A stretch of 64,000 nucleotides of DNA from Lates calcarifer (GCF_001640805.2 NC_066847.1:25597504-25661503), one strand, 5' to 3'; positions 22,291 to 33,639 are shown, counted from the stretch's first letter. Numbers and translations are program-made. The notes: generated from the letters alone by a model not told the origin.

Positions 22291-23230
22291 GAAAGAATCT
22301 TGGTTCAGCTCCGTGTGGAAATCCCACTTGTCTAAAATTTGGAGGAGACACACACTCCAGCAGGTGATTGAGAGGTAGGATTTTGGGTCAGCCGGGTGCT
22401 GGATTCAACATGGATATTCCTTTTGGAAACACGATGAGATAGAGCTTTTACTTTGTGTCAGCTACATTTCCTGTGAGAAGTAACGGTGCTCTGGAGATCC
22501 GATCAGTGTTTCAGCAGTACCGGTGTCACTATATGCGTTTCCAGTAAATTACATACAATATGAAAGGGCTTGGATCTTGCTGATGGACCTCAAACAATCT
22601 AAGAGAAAACACTGGTACATCGTCCACTCGCATACACACACATATATGCACGCGGAAAATAAATTTAATGTTGTCACTTCCTTCAAAGCCGTCAATGTCA
22701 AGAGATACCACTGGCAATTCAAAGTAATCGGGAAGCAACGTAACAAAAATAAATTTGGGGCTTGACACGCTGTTGGAAAAGAATGGCAATCAGCAAATTT
22801 AATGCATTTCTGATGTATATTTAAGGCTCTGACACTAGGCCACAGATGTACATGTGTTGGGTTTCTATTTTGCAAAAGATATGGTTGGTGATAACCTATT
22901 ATGGGACATCGTCAGCTTCCCCACTGCCTCAGCCCCAGATAGGAAAAATTCCATCACTTGCTCTATCCAGGAGATGTAATATCGAAACAAATTATGGCTG
23001 GAATTGAAAAGTCACAAGCTTATTCCGTCTTGATCAAACCACTGCCAAGAGGCTAAGTGCAGAAGTGGAGATACCCCCAAAATGCTTTTTATTGCATTAT
23101 CATCATTGACATCTACGGCACTCCAAGTTCACAGCATTGGATTTTCAAGCTGTAATCCAACACACAGGAGCCAACAAAAGTGGCTTTAGCCTCTGAGAAA
23201 ATCACCTGCAATTAGTTTGTTGCTGTTTTA
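22291..23230. promoter_or_regulatory. Long candidate conserved block
   Basis: About 900 bp with no simple repeats except a short CA patch (22633-22645). It contains CTATCCAGGAGATG, CAAATTATGGCTGG (about 22989) and GCATTATCATCATTGAC. A tRNA B-box-like GGTTCAGCTCC occurs at about 22302, but without an A box or cloverleaf. Confidence 0.33.
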
Positions 23231-23370
23231 GTAAACAAGAAGAGTGCAATTATTTGAAATTTCTTGTTGTGCAAAGTAAATATGATTTTGATATGTTCAG
23301 TTTAATAACACACTAGGTTTACATTCATACTCATTTAAGACCAACTGGATTGTAATACACAAAGTATACA

Positions 23371-23745
23371 AAGACTACAGTGAGGGAGTCTGATCAATGC
23401 AACTGTATCTACTACCACTGCTATCAGTCAGTGTTAAGGTGTCTGAAGTCAGACCCAACAAGAAAACAAGCCATTAATGTGACCCCGCTGCACAGACAAA
23501 TCTTATTTGGCGGGACGTTGTTTGTAAGATGTAATGATCACATCTCAAAGTACATAACGTTTGATTGGCTGGCAGGAGTTTGTTCTGGCGGCAGCAATAA
23601 TAAAAGAAGTCTCATCTTGGTTTTATGGCGTAGAATATTGAACCATCTGAGTGCTGCCTTGCTCTGCGGTGGCTGGAGGCACTTATTCTTTTCAGCAGTG
23701 ATCAGTCCTGACACACAAGAGGTCTGCTGAGACCCAGTTAAAGAT
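23371..23745. promoter_or_regulatory. Candidate conserved non-coding element
   Basis: Complex sequence with GCCATTAATGTGACC (23469), CTTATTTGGCGGGACG (23502), GTTTGATTGGCTGGC with an inverted CCAAT box (23558) and GGCAGCAATAATAAAAG. A chance open frame (23380-23730) spans it but shows no domain. Confidence 0.38.
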
Positions 23746-23983
23746 TTCTATTATCATATCAAATCACACACCAGTGCTCTCATTATAATTGACACATCTT
23801 GAACAGTGAATAAAGGCTGCTCTACATAATGCATAATTAGAAAGTTTTTTGACATTTTTTTGCATATGGTAATGTATGATAAGAGCTGATGTTAGAGAGA
23901 ATAGCCTTGGCGGAACATTAAAAGATCTCATAGAAGTTAGAAGATTACGGTTGGGTACAGTGACCTCCTGACCTGGCTGGATC

Positions 23984-23995
23984 CCACTAGATGGC
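23984..23995 (+). promoter_or_regulatory. Candidate CTCF core motif
   Basis: CCACTAGATGGC agrees with all 12 positions of the CTCF core consensus CCASYAGRKGGC; the following base departs from it. It lies in a short CpG-bearing stretch in otherwise AT-rich DNA. CTCF sites commonly mark domain structure in gene deserts. Occupancy cannot be judged from sequence. Confidence 0.35.
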
Positions 23996-24225
23996 TGAGC
24001 TGGGGCGAAGCTGGGGCCAGCGAACGAAGGGGGCTGAGTCCCCCGTCCTTGCCGAGACCTCGTTAACGACTTAGAAGACCCATCAATATTTAACAACTCT
24101 ATGATTGAAATTTCAAATTCATCTCCTCAATGGTAAATCACAAAGAAGAGGGAGATGGAATCGAGAGAAAAAAAAGGGGGTGGGGGGGGGTTAGAAGCAG
24201 AGAATGAGAGCGACTCATTTTTTAT
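23996..24225. other. Spacer with hairpin and G-runs
   Basis: GGGGGCTGAGTCCCCC (24030-24045) is a small 5-bp inverted repeat. A G5-T-G9 run lies at 24176-24190. Confidence 0.55.
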
Positions 24226-24420
24226 CAGAGCTATTTTAAATAAAGACTGTGATTTAGTGAGGCCACACCAAGTCAATTAGGGGCAGAATATCTGAGCTCT
24301 GTTTAAGTAGTCACTGAATCACCATATTGGATCTGACTGTCTAACAATCACTCTGATATGAAAACATACTATTCCGCCGGTGGGGAACGAAGAGTATGTG
24401 AGATACAAGAGTGATTTCCT
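24226..24420. promoter_or_regulatory. Candidate conserved non-coding element
   Basis: Repeat-free, with GTGATTTAGTGAGG, AGTCAATTAGGGGC (24271-24284) and ATTCCGCCGGTGG. Motif-based inference. Confidence 0.33.
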
Positions 24421-25225
24421 TCCTTCGTCTCTCTACAATTCTTGTTCTCATTCCTCTCCCTCCCTCCATCCCTCTGCTCCTCTTCCTTGATTCCTGCCAA
24501 CTACTTTTCTTTTATGCATTTCTCAACCCTCATGCCCTCTCCTGTTCATTCGACAGACTTGAGTCAGAGAGCAAGAGATAGCTTTACTATTTTATGAAGG
24601 TGTGAGGTTTCTCGGTGGTGCCAGAGTTTGTCTGTGTCCGACAAAGTCCACCCGCTTGTGAGAAGGTACCATGACAAGTGTGACTCCAGTCACACGTTAA
24701 AAATAGAACCTACTTGTGTAATACAAATATGAGGCCAAAAATGCCTGCCTCTAAAAACCTTGTTTATATAAGTAGAATTTTTACTTTTTGGAGTCTATAC
24801 TTCGAAATTACGGTGAATTGAAATGTATAATGAGGTGAAAACAGTTTAGTTTTAATTTTCAGGCTCATTTACAGTCAAACACATTCCTTGTCATGTGGTA
24901 ATACAGCTCAAAAGTTTGTGTCTTCTTTTTAAAATATTTACAGACCCACATAAGATAATAGTCTCTAATACATTACAGAAGTATTCAGTGGGTTTGGATA
25001 TAGTATACCTAAATCTTACACTAAATGGAGAGGCATACAAAACAGTATGTGTCCTTAATTATGTAATTGCTGTCCTCTCTTTGTGTGCTTTTGTCATGTG
25101 GTTTCTTGGAGTTAAACAGAGGAGCAGTAAAACCAAAAGAAATCACTTCCTCATGCAGCGCAGCCATCTTCCTCTGTGTATCAAAGACTGTTTTTTTTGT
25201 GGGAGTACCCCTGCCTACACATCCC
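24421..25225. other. Spacer, includes 8-bp hairpin at 24678-24695
   Basis: The arms GTGTGACT and AGTCACAC are separated by 2 nt. A pyrimidine-rich part lies at 24420-24490. The plus-strand frame 24895-25362 (155 residues) has some hydrophobic segments but no recognisable family and crosses into the next block. Confidence 0.45.
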
Positions 25226-25625
25226 ATCCCTCCCCAGCCATGTGCGGCTTTTGGTTCACTGGAGGTCAGGACGATCATTCACCCCAAGGCCCGAGGGCGC
25301 CCATATACTCTCCCCTTTATGACCACATAAAGAAAGCCAAGTGCTCAGGCGTGCCTGATTAGCTGCCCTAATATGCTATTTGTGACTAATTTCAGAGGTG
25401 CTAAGTCACAGGTGATGGTCCCAGGCTGTAAATCTAACTTGGCCAACCTTTGACGGTGCGTGTGTGGGTGTGTGTGTCCTCTCCCCTAGGATGCACTAGT
25501 AAGTCCCGTGGTGAATATGCAGAGGCCATTTAGGTGAAAGGCAGGACATAAAAGTAATTGATGGTGGATGAAGCCATCTCAAGCTGACAAGCCAACTTGC
25601 ATCTATACGGAGAGGAAGTGCTGGC
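25226..25625. promoter_or_regulatory. Candidate conserved non-coding element
   Basis: The best part is 25340-25450: GCCTGATTAGCTGCCCTAAT, GTGACTAATTTCAG and GGTGCTAAGTCAC. A TG patch (25456-25478) splits it from a second part with AAGTAATTGATGG (25552). Confidence 0.35.
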
Positions 25626-26160
25626 CTACCTGTGCGTGTGTATGTGCGCTCATTTGTGGAAAAAAATGCACTCAACTGGAGTAGTTTTGTTTTAGCACAA
25701 TCATTACTCTTTGCCTCGAGCGCAGATACACTTCTACTGCTGAAATTTGGTGGTGTTACATTTGTACATTTTATGTGCTATACTGATTGACTAGTTCACA
25801 CGATGCAAATCAGAATAGTTAAAAATAGTTAATGAGTGTCTTTTGGCTGTATCAGAGTGGAACAAACTGTTTTACACAAAGAACAAGGGATTTTTGACCT
25901 TGATCTACAATAGTTGTAAGATTTTTTTTTTTCATATTTAAAAATTATTTGATAAAGACTGGTTGTTTTGTTACTGATGCACAGTAAAAATGTGATAATA
26001 TTTTAAGTAGTAAATGGTGAACTGTTGCCATTTGACAAGTATTCCTATGTACATATTTATTCTTAAGATTGCAATGAAAATGCTCATTTGAGGAAGGCTG
26101 TGGATAGTTAACAGACCTTTGCTCTCTCTGCTCCTGTGTCTATCCTTTACCACCTCATAA
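25626..26160. other. AT-rich spacer with one POU octamer
   Basis: A perfect ATGCAAAT lies at 25803-25810. Direct AGTTAAAAATAGTTAA words (25818-25833) and a T11 run (25922-25932) were also seen. Confidence 0.45.
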
Positions 26161-26295
26161 TGTGTCAACAGTTCCCTGTATGAGCTGTTTTCCTATTATC
26201 CCCCTGACCGCTGCTTTTCTGACCCCACGGTGGAGTTTTGACAGGATAAGGGAGGAGAGGGAAGATGAGCAAAGCTATGCTGTTTAAGTGCTCAC

Positions 26296-26449
26296 TGTGT
26301 GTGTGTGTGTGTGTGTGTGTTGGTTTGAGTAAAATAGAGAACAGACAGAAAGACAGTGTGTGTGTGTGTGTGTGTGTGTTTGGATGGAGAGAGAGGGACA
26401 GTGACAGTGTGTATGCATGGATGCATGAGTGCATTTGCGCTTGTGCATA

Positions 26450-26486
<37 letters not shown>
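26296..26486. repeat. Three consecutive (TG)n microsatellites
   Basis: Perfect or nearly perfect TG runs occur at 26296-26321, 26356-26379 and 26451-26486 (the last ends in GCGCGCG), separated by short GACA/GAGA-rich linkers. All the long open frames crossing here (26165-26697) are repeat read-through. Confidence 0.95.
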
Positions 26487-26487
<1 letters not shown>

Positions 26488-26616
26488 CTCCAGTGACCTC
26501 TGTGCGGGCTGTGCTGTGTCCTCCAAGCTGACAGAGTCCTCTCCTCCAGCTCCTCTGTGTTTAACACCCAGGGTCTGTTCCCAGATGGGCAGCCTCAAAC
26601 ACCCCCTTGCTTGATA

Positions 26617-26665
26617 CACATGCGCACATGCGCACACGCACACATGCACGCACACACACACACAC
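26617..26665. repeat. Interrupted (CA)n microsatellite
   Basis: CA with ATGCGC interruptions, ending in a pure CA run (26651-26665). It is in the opposite sense to the TG runs upstream, so the cluster is an inverted pair. Confidence 0.9.
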
Positions 26666-26738
26666 CTTTCAGCAGCATGAGGGCTCCCATTCTGCACCCT
26701 AACACTGCTCCAGCTCCAGAGAGGTGAAAGCTGTAGGT

Positions 26739-26758
26739 GGGTGGGAGTGGGGAGGGGG
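26739..26758 (+). other. G-quadruplex motif
   Basis: G-runs of 3, 3, 4 and 5 with loops of 1, 3 and 1 nt. Confidence 0.7.
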
Positions 26759-26799
26759 TGGCTGAGCTACACTCACCTCAAAGCCATATAACCAAAAGG

Positions 26800-27260
26800 T
26801 TAACAGTTCTGCCAGATGTGGGGTCACCACCAGTAAAGAATCACATTATTTCTATATGAATGACAATGTACAGCCTTGAGACATTTGGACTTGTATTTAT
26901 TCAGTAGAGCTGACAGAATACGGCACCCAAGACATTTCCCGGTGAATTGTTGAGATATGCAGCAACAGGGCTGAGACACTTTTGAGCCATTTGCATTTAT
27001 GAGAAATGAATGACAATGTATCATGAGGGATTCTGGGTAAGAACAATTACAGCATAGCCCTGTCACTGGTATTTCATTGGTGCTTATTTTGAAGAGTTAA
27101 ATTTTCAGGACAGGACCCCCCCCCCAAGATATTTTTTTTATGTCTAATTAAGCTCTAAGGGTAATGTTTTACTCAATGGTGGCTGAATGGTACAGCCAGT
27201 AATTACATTTAAAGATCATAATTACAATCAGAAGCCTTTGATAAGCCAATAAATTCTTAT
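26800..27260. promoter_or_regulatory. Candidate conserved element with duplicated SOX-type word
   Basis: The 15-bp word ATGAATGACAATGTA, holding a SOX-type ACAATG, occurs at 26856-26870 and exactly again at 27006-27020. A POU octamer in reverse (ATTTGCAT, 26989-26996) sits 10 bp before the second copy. Further right are TCTAATTAAGC, CAGTAATTACATTT and CATAATTACAATC. A C11 run lies at 27115-27125. Confidence 0.4.
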
Positions 27261-27350
27261 ATAAATAATGGAAATAAAATAAATGAATCATTGGTTAAAG
27301 ATAGACAGATATATAACACAGGTTTGACATTTATTTTTTTTACTTTATAT

Positions 27351-27800
27351 TTTACTTGCAACTTCTTTTTAACAATCTTATCCTCCTGTCCCCCACACCT
27401 CTGGGAACCTTTCCCAAGCAGGTCGTAAACACCCCAGTCGCACACAATTGAACAGCCGAGGTTAAAGAATAGTCCAAATAATAAGATGCAAGCCTCCAAG
27501 TCTGGTAAATCAGTGTAAAAAACACTCTTCCCTGCAGCCAAAATACTTCAACCTCCTGTCCCTGTTTTGAAATCATAAACAGCCCACCATCCCTCACCAA
27601 TGGTAATGAAATGCAAAACGGTGTGTAAGAAAATATCAAAACCTGCCTCAGCTTTGCACCCCCTTCATCGAAAAACACTTCTGAAATGCAGGCAGCATCA
27701 CGTAGCACAAACACGGATTCTGTCTGAGCCAAATTAGGGACATTAAAAATCACAGGCTGAGGACTTGCTAATTATTACACCCCCTTACAAACAGAGACAG
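27351..27800. promoter_or_regulatory. Weak candidate conserved element
   Basis: Complex, repeat-free sequence with CTTGCTAATTATTACACC (27763-27780) at its right end. Overlapping minus-strand frames (27352-27753, 27257-27541) have no known domain; the first reaches 133 residues, which is not exceptional. Confidence 0.25.
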
Positions 27801-28722
27801 TCAAGCTAAGCAGCAAGCCACTGGCTGACTCCCAATGTCACTTTCTCTGGGTAACAAATATCCAAAGGTCAAAGTGTGTACTTCAGGGGAATAGGGAAAA
27901 GCTCAACGGGCTAAGTGATGTGTGTGTGTGGCTATGCGTGTATGTGTATCTTTGAAGGAATCTAGCTTCTCATGTCCTCTAAGACTATGCTGCCACCTGC
28001 AGCTCTGGGTACGAACAAAGACACAGGGGTCCTGCTGAAGGGAATAACAGGCAGGGTTGTGAGTCACATTCTGTAAAAGTCATGCACAATTACTGTTAAA
28101 ATAAAAACCTAATCTGAGGCTAAAAACTCATTAAAATGACAGCGTAGCACTTTCGCAGACTACTGAAAGCAGGCTGTTGTGCATTATGTTTTGTAGTTTA
28201 AAAGGAGGAGTCTAATACTCTACATTAATTGCCCTTACTGCACAGTATACTTAAAAAAATTCTGAACAGATATTTAAATAATATTCTTTTACTGGACTGT
28301 ATATTCCTGTGATCAAGATGACAGCCACGTAGTGGCTTACAGGACAATATACCGAATTAAATATAAATACAAGCCATGTAACACGTTCATAATAAATTAC
28401 ATTTCCAATGAAATAATGTTATATATTCACAAAATCATTCTACATGAAGAAAACACAATCTTATATTCCTACCTTTTGGGATTCATGCAGTGTGTCTTAG
28501 GTCTATTGTGAACCTTATGGGTGAACTCGCATGCAGAAAATTATCCCATCCCAAACGCCTGCTTACTGTTTCACAGCTCATTTATTGTTGCAAAGGACAG
28601 CAAGATGTATGACCCTGCAGCAATTAAAATATTAGATATCAAAGTGTCGATGCCAGGGACTGTTTAAGAAATGTGATAGTGAGCATGAGTAATGACGGCA
28701 CACATGACTTGTCATAAATAGG
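27801..28722. other. AT-rich spacer
   Basis: It holds a short TG patch (27918-27946) and, at about 28500-28640, a somewhat more complex stretch. Nothing further was recognised. Confidence 0.5.
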
Positions 28723-28841
28723 AAAAAAAAAAAAAAAAAAAAAAAAAAAGGCGGGTGGGGGTGACCTCAAATGCAGGGATTCTTTATTACAATATTCTGT
28801 TGCCTAACAATAAGCACAATATATGTTTTTTTTTTTTTTTT
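28723..28841. repeat. Facing homopolymers: A27 (28723-28749) and T16 (28826-28841)
   Basis: A 27-nt A run and a 16-nt T run point toward each other across 76 bp. Each alone could be a retroposon tail, but no body is recognisable on either side. Confidence 0.85.
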
Positions 28842-28984
28842 AAGGAACACTCTTCTGCAAAGAGCAGTGAACTTTGGACTGACATTTGTACAGATGTGGT
28901 AAGGCTAGAAGCTACTCTGTAATTAAAGCACTCACCCTGAGAAAAAAGGTGCGATCTTCTGTCATATTTTGACAAGGCTCCGAG

Positions 28985-29180
28985 CACCGGGCAAAACAAT
29001 ATAGTTACATGCTTGGTAGCAGCTGGAAGAAGAATGACTGTATGTTTGATTGCCTGATAGCCCGACTGTATCTCCAAGCTATTGTTTTTGGTGATGGCGA
29101 AATTGCGAAAGTGCGTGCAGGGGTATACATGTGTGTAAACTTCCATGTGTTATGTGGAAATTTATCAGTACCTCTGTAGC
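28985..29180. promoter_or_regulatory. Weak candidate conserved element
   Basis: Repeat-free sequence with GATTGCCTGATAGCC, CAAGCTATTGTTTTTGG (SOX-like ATTGTT) and GGCGAAATTGCG. Confidence 0.25.
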
Positions 29181-29450
29181 CTTGACAAGCCCCTTTTAAA
29201 TATTTTTTATTTGTTTTGCATTTTGCCAAAGGAGGGCTTAAACAAAGAACATTTTATGATGAGATACATTCGAATTCTAAGATAATCGTATCCATATTTG
29301 ATATTCAGCATTGTAACCAAATCCCTCTTTAAGTCGATGAGCATTTCAGTAAATATATTTTGACTTGACTTCACTGCCTTGTAGAAACCTGAGACAGATA
29401 CCATATATGCTCTGTCAGAATCATTAAGTCAACATGCCATCAGGTTCAAC
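29181..29450. other. AT-rich spacer
   Basis: No feature seen. The frame 29207-29404 on the minus strand is a chance frame. Confidence 0.45.
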
Positions 29451-29790
29451 TCGGAGTCTCTCCTCAGAATTTGAGAATGATACAGCCTGACGCGGCTTGA
29501 ACTTTGCGTCTGCCAGAGAGGGGCTATTCTCTGTCGGCTTCGCCATTCTCCCATGGCTTTAAATATTGTAGGCATCTTGGGGATGTGGAGACGCATTTGT
29601 CATCCTTGTTTGACAGGCTTGATGAAGGGGTTGTCTGTCAGTGTTTCACAAATCCGACCAGACCACAAGCCCGCGGGTGGCACATAGACAGTCACGAGCA
29701 GTGGGGAGTTCCCTCCCCTCCTGGCTCACAGGGTAATTGTGATAATACTGGGATGGAAAATTATAGAGGGGTGAGTTAAGGAGATACTTG
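29451..29790. promoter_or_regulatory. Candidate conserved non-coding element
   Basis: Complex and CpG-bearing (CTGACGCGGC, GTCGGCTTCGCC, GCCCGCGGG), with GTTTGACAGGCTTGATG holding TALE-type TGACAG (about 29610) and TGTCTGTCAG. The plus-strand frame 29504-29779 (91 residues) has no recognisable domain. An exon cannot be wholly excluded but nothing supports one. Confidence 0.37.
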
Positions 29791-30355
29791 AGTTAAATGC
29801 AGAGGCTTGACACAGGGAGGAGAGTGTGGGTGGTCTGAGACTGTTAGGGCAAGTTCTTACAGTTCATTCTTAAATGCTGCGATAGTTGTAGCACTTACAT
29901 GCACTCTGGTATTAAATCTAATAAGCCAGACTGTTTTTTATTTCTTCTTTCTTTGTGCAAAACTACAGAGGTGGTGAAAATTGCTTGTGCTTTCAAATTA
30001 GGTTCTGTATTGTTAAACCTGTATTGTTAAATCTGTCACGTATTTCATATTAACTTCAAACATCAACCATCTCAAAATTTCACATAATACCATTAGGGAT
30101 TTGGAGAGTTTGCAGTCACTCCCGAAAAAAAAAAAAATAAATCCACATTTTCCAACTTTTTGCATAAAATGCTGAGATGATCCAACCCAGTCAGCAAATA
30201 GCATAACAGTCCTATAAACTAACTTCAGCTGGAAAGACACAACAAACACTTTTCCTCTATTTCTCTCCCTATCCTTCCCTCTCTCTGTCGCTGACATCAG
30301 GGTCAACCTAGCATATAATAGACAAACTTGGCAGTAATCTTGGGACTCTGAGAGA
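29791..30355. other. Spacer with 14-bp tandem duplication and A13
   Basis: A 14-bp unit beginning CTGTATTGTTAAA is repeated in tandem at 30005-30018 and 30019-30032 with one difference. A poly-A run lies at 30125-30137. Confidence 0.7.
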
Positions 30356-30510
30356 GGTCCGGGAGATTTATCAATCAACCGGCCACATTAAACGGATTTC
30401 CTAATGAAGTGAAGTCTTTACAGGGATTAATCCTCTACCACCTGCGAGGAGCCACCTGCTCGACTGCCATAATTGGCATGGATGGCACCGCCACCATCAG
30501 CAGAAAGAGG
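30356..30510. promoter_or_regulatory. Candidate conserved non-coding element
   Basis: It contains TTTATCAATCAACCGGCC, TTCCTAATGAAG, GGGATTAATCC (30423-30433, an inverted bicoid/OTX-type pair) and CATAATTGGCATGG. Density of homeodomain-type sites supports the call. Confidence 0.37.
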
Positions 30511-30640
30511 AGAGGCACAGAATGAGAAAAAGAGGGAGAGAGAGTGAGAGGAAGGGGGGAGAGACGACCGAGATGAACGGGGAGGGGGGGGGGACGGACA
30601 GAGAGGAAACAAGTTGGAGAGAGGACAAAGAAGCCAGACA
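30511..30640. repeat. Purine-rich low-complexity tract
   Basis: Almost all A/G on the plus strand (GAGAGAGTGAGAGG, GGGGAGGGGGGGGG). A G9 run sits at 30585-30593. Arg/Glu- and Ser/Pro-rich frames across it are artefacts. Confidence 0.75.
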
Positions 30641-30764
30641 TTGGGGTGTCAAACTCATGCAAATGATGACACTCAGTGTGTTGCAACGACTCAACGAGGG
30701 AGGAAAATAAATAAAATATTTTAAAAAAAGGAGACGAGACAGCGCCAGGTCTCTTATGACACAG

Positions 30765-31095
30765 CGATGAGCATCCAACCCTTAGTTTGTGCCAGTCTTG
30801 CAGCATTCCAAGACCTTGACAGCAGCTCCTCGCTACATCTTCCAGCTGTGTCAAATCTGCCTATGTGCTAATGAACGTGTCAGCACCCCAATCGTGTCAT
30901 TGCTGTGTGTGTTTCAATTCACCTCTGAGCGCTGAAATTCTACCCCAGGTGTACCAGCTTACACATTACATTCACCCGCAAGTATTTCTGCATGAATAAT
31001 TACACAGTTCCAGGCGTAAAGTTAGAATCCAGGCTGCTTTCCTGATTAAACTGCCAAACCGGTCTTCCTGATTGTGTTGCTGATTGCTTTAACTC
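30765..31095. promoter_or_regulatory. Candidate conserved non-coding element
   Basis: About 330 bp, repeat-free, with GTGCTAATGAACGTGTC (30866), TGCATGAATAATTACAC (30990-31006), CTGATTAAACTGCC (31043) and several CAGCTG-type E-boxes. A perfect POU octamer (30657-30664) lies about 100 bp before it. Confidence 0.37.
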
Positions 31096-32860
31096 AACTG
31101 GACTGATGCTGTGCATGCAATATGGACACACATTTATCCAGTCTTAGTTACGAATGACCAATTTGGCAATTTTTGCATTCTGTCTGATACACACTTAATT
31201 GATTGCAGTGAGATTAAAGAGACTTGTACTAGTTTACGGGAAACAGAAAGTGAAGATTTTAGGGCCTTATTTTCACAAATCAATTTAAAAACTTAATGAT
31301 AAGCTGATGGCACCAGTTCAAATGCTGTATGTAGTCTGACATCACATAGTTACCATTTTGTGTGACCAAGTCATGCAGTCGTCCACTTGTAAAGTTAAAG
31401 GTATGTCAGCAACAGCAGGAGATAAGGCTGATATCCCTCATACTATAATCATTTACCTGACTAATGTACAGCAAACATTTCATATTAAAATTGAATTGAG
31501 AGAGCCAGCCCTTTTTTTCTTTTGATAATAAAACAATAGCACCTGATGCCACCATCAAATTTTACCAAAACAACTGCAACCATGATATACTGTAGCGCCA
31601 CAAAACCGGGTTGTTTACTTCATTCTATGCAAATGCGAGGTCTCGGTTGCTGCTTTTGGGAGACGTCAAAAAGAAAGTGATGACTCATGAAACTGATGCA
31701 ACCCAGAGGTTTTTGGCCACAGAGTTAAGCATTTGTGAACTTCCATGATCTCAATGATGTAGAGTGGGGAGGAAAATTTGGAATGGTGCAACAATTTTTT
31801 ATTGAGGTGTGTGGTCTACCTCACCGGTGGTTCCTCAGGATGTCACCATCCTCGCTCCTGTGCTCTTAACAGTTTGTACTGGAAGCCACTTTGAAGCTAA
31901 GCCTTACCACATCAGAGCTGATCAATGTTTGTGCATGATTCTTGTGCTCTTTGTGTAATACTGAATTATGACATCCTCAGTGGGTGAGGCCACATATAGC
32001 GTATTGATGCAGCCTTGAAGAAATGTGCCATTCCTACTACCTTTAGATGGCTGTAGGGATACAATCAACTTGAGGGGAATGCCTTCATCATTTAAGCGGG
32101 CAGGTATACAGCAGGAGGAATTACTCCCTGAAGAGGGTTAATGGGAAAAACAATATTTGTATATGTGTAGACTTGAATTGGAGACGAGGGCTGTGAAGGC
32201 ATTAAAATGATACTTGTTGCTGTTTTACTGCATGTTTCAGCCTCATAAAACAGGACTGATCAAATGAGTAATTCAGAGCTGTCTCTTGGTGCCATATCAC
32301 ATAGCATTAAATATGCAAATGTTTTTGACTTTAAAAAGGGTATGCCAATAAATGTAACACAAATTCAGCTCCTGTGCAAATATGTTTTAGGATACCTCAA
32401 TCTGATTGCGTTGTTTGTGATCTCAGAACAATGTTATGGCAAGGCATGAAGTTACCAAATAATAAAAAGTTACAAAATAACAATTTTGGCAATGAATGGT
32501 CACTACACTCAATTTGTGCTAAAACATAAGAGTCTTATTGATTTATCCTTGGACCATGTTCTACCATTACATTAAAATCTTGTGGTATTTTTCAGTAATT
32601 GCCATGAATCCACCGCATGTGACCAAAAGGCTGACAAAACTTAACCAAAGTACAATATGTTGTAACGCACATTAAGATTAAGAACAATTTGCCCATTGAA
32701 GGATAGGGTAACCACAAATATGTCACATCTGAAAAGTTTTCAGACATAACAAAGAGATTTTCAGGCAACTGCAGTGATTTGTTGTCCTAGGTCACTCCAG
32801 TCACATTAGTTGCGACCTGAGTCACATTTGATGAGTGTGTGTCTGTGCTTCTGTAATTCC
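31096..32860. other. Intergenic span with two POU octamers
   Basis: Perfect ATGCAAAT sites occur at 31627-31634 and 32313-32320. The first is in a more complex patch (31590-31700, with GGGAGACGTC and GTGATGACTCATG, an AP-1-type TGACTCA). The rest is AT-rich without features. Confidence 0.45.
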
Positions 32861-33020
32861 TGACTAATGATCAACTCTCCAGAGTCATAACTCCTGGGAA
32901 GAAAAGATGATTTTGTGGAGTCTGCCAAGGGACCGAGACTATTGGCACAGCTAGAGTGTCCCTCATTTGTTATGGATCCATACAGCCACCTTGCCAAACG
33001 AGGTGCCAGGCCAAGGACAA
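32861..33020. promoter_or_regulatory. Weak candidate conserved element
   Basis: Complex sequence (GGGACCGAGACTATTGGC with an inverted CCAAT, AGCTAGAGTGTCCC). It is followed by a decayed TG tract (33023-33066). Confidence 0.22.
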
Positions 33021-33580
33021 ACTGTGTGTTTGTGTGTATATGTGCATATGTGTGTGTGTGTGAGTGCACAGTCTGACCCCCCATCCCAGGTCTAAAACCT
33101 TGGTGACAAGCCATGTTGGCATCTAAAAATATTCTAATGGAGCTATAAAGCAGTAATAGGCAAGGCACTTGTGTTTGTTCTCAAAGACAGACAGCATTCC
33201 TGTTACTATTCTTTTATTAGTTGAAACATGGTAATGGAATGAATCAGGTTTAATCTGTTTTTATCCGTTTTACTGGCCTTTTTCATAGCTAGTGGCCAAA
33301 TGAATTCACTAGATATGTCCAACTTCTCTGTATTTGGATGACAGACCTCCTAGATGTCCAACAGTATAAACTAAAGTGGGATGTGTAACCTACTTAGAGA
33401 AATCTGTATCCAAGGCCTTCTACTTTTCCAATTGTGTCATGATTGTAAAGTTATAGATAGTTTCCAGTATGGTCGGACAGCCCCAGTATCGCTCAGGCAT
33501 TTTGGAAAATATCACAAAGAGCAAGGTAAACATATATTTGTGAGTGTGGTATAAAGGCTGCCCTCTCACACTCTCTCACA

Positions 33581-33582
<2 letters not shown>
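33021..33582. other. Spacer with decayed TG tract
   Basis: An imperfect TG stretch (33023-33066), then featureless AT-rich sequence. Confidence 0.5.

Positions 33583-33617
<35 letters not shown>
33583..33617. repeat. (CA)17 microsatellite
   Basis: A perfect CA run, flanked by short CTCTCACA repeats at 33564-33582. Confidence 0.96.
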
Positions 33618-33620
<3 letters not shown>

Positions 33621-33639
33621 CTGAGCTCCATCCACCTCC

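Noticed and set aside
22295..22320. GGTTCAGCTCC, a tRNA B-box-like word
   Set aside because: No A box, anticodon stem or acceptor pairing in the 80 bp upstream, so no tRNA or SINE call is made.
24895..25362. 155-residue plus-strand frame with hydrophobic segments
   Set aside because: No coherent membrane topology or motif, and half of it lies in a block that looks regulatory. Frames of this size occur by chance in 64 kb.
30644..30661. GGGGTGTCAAACTCAT, like the terminus of a common vertebrate hAT element
   Set aside because: The match stops after about 16 bp, no element body follows and no second terminus was found; it may be chance.
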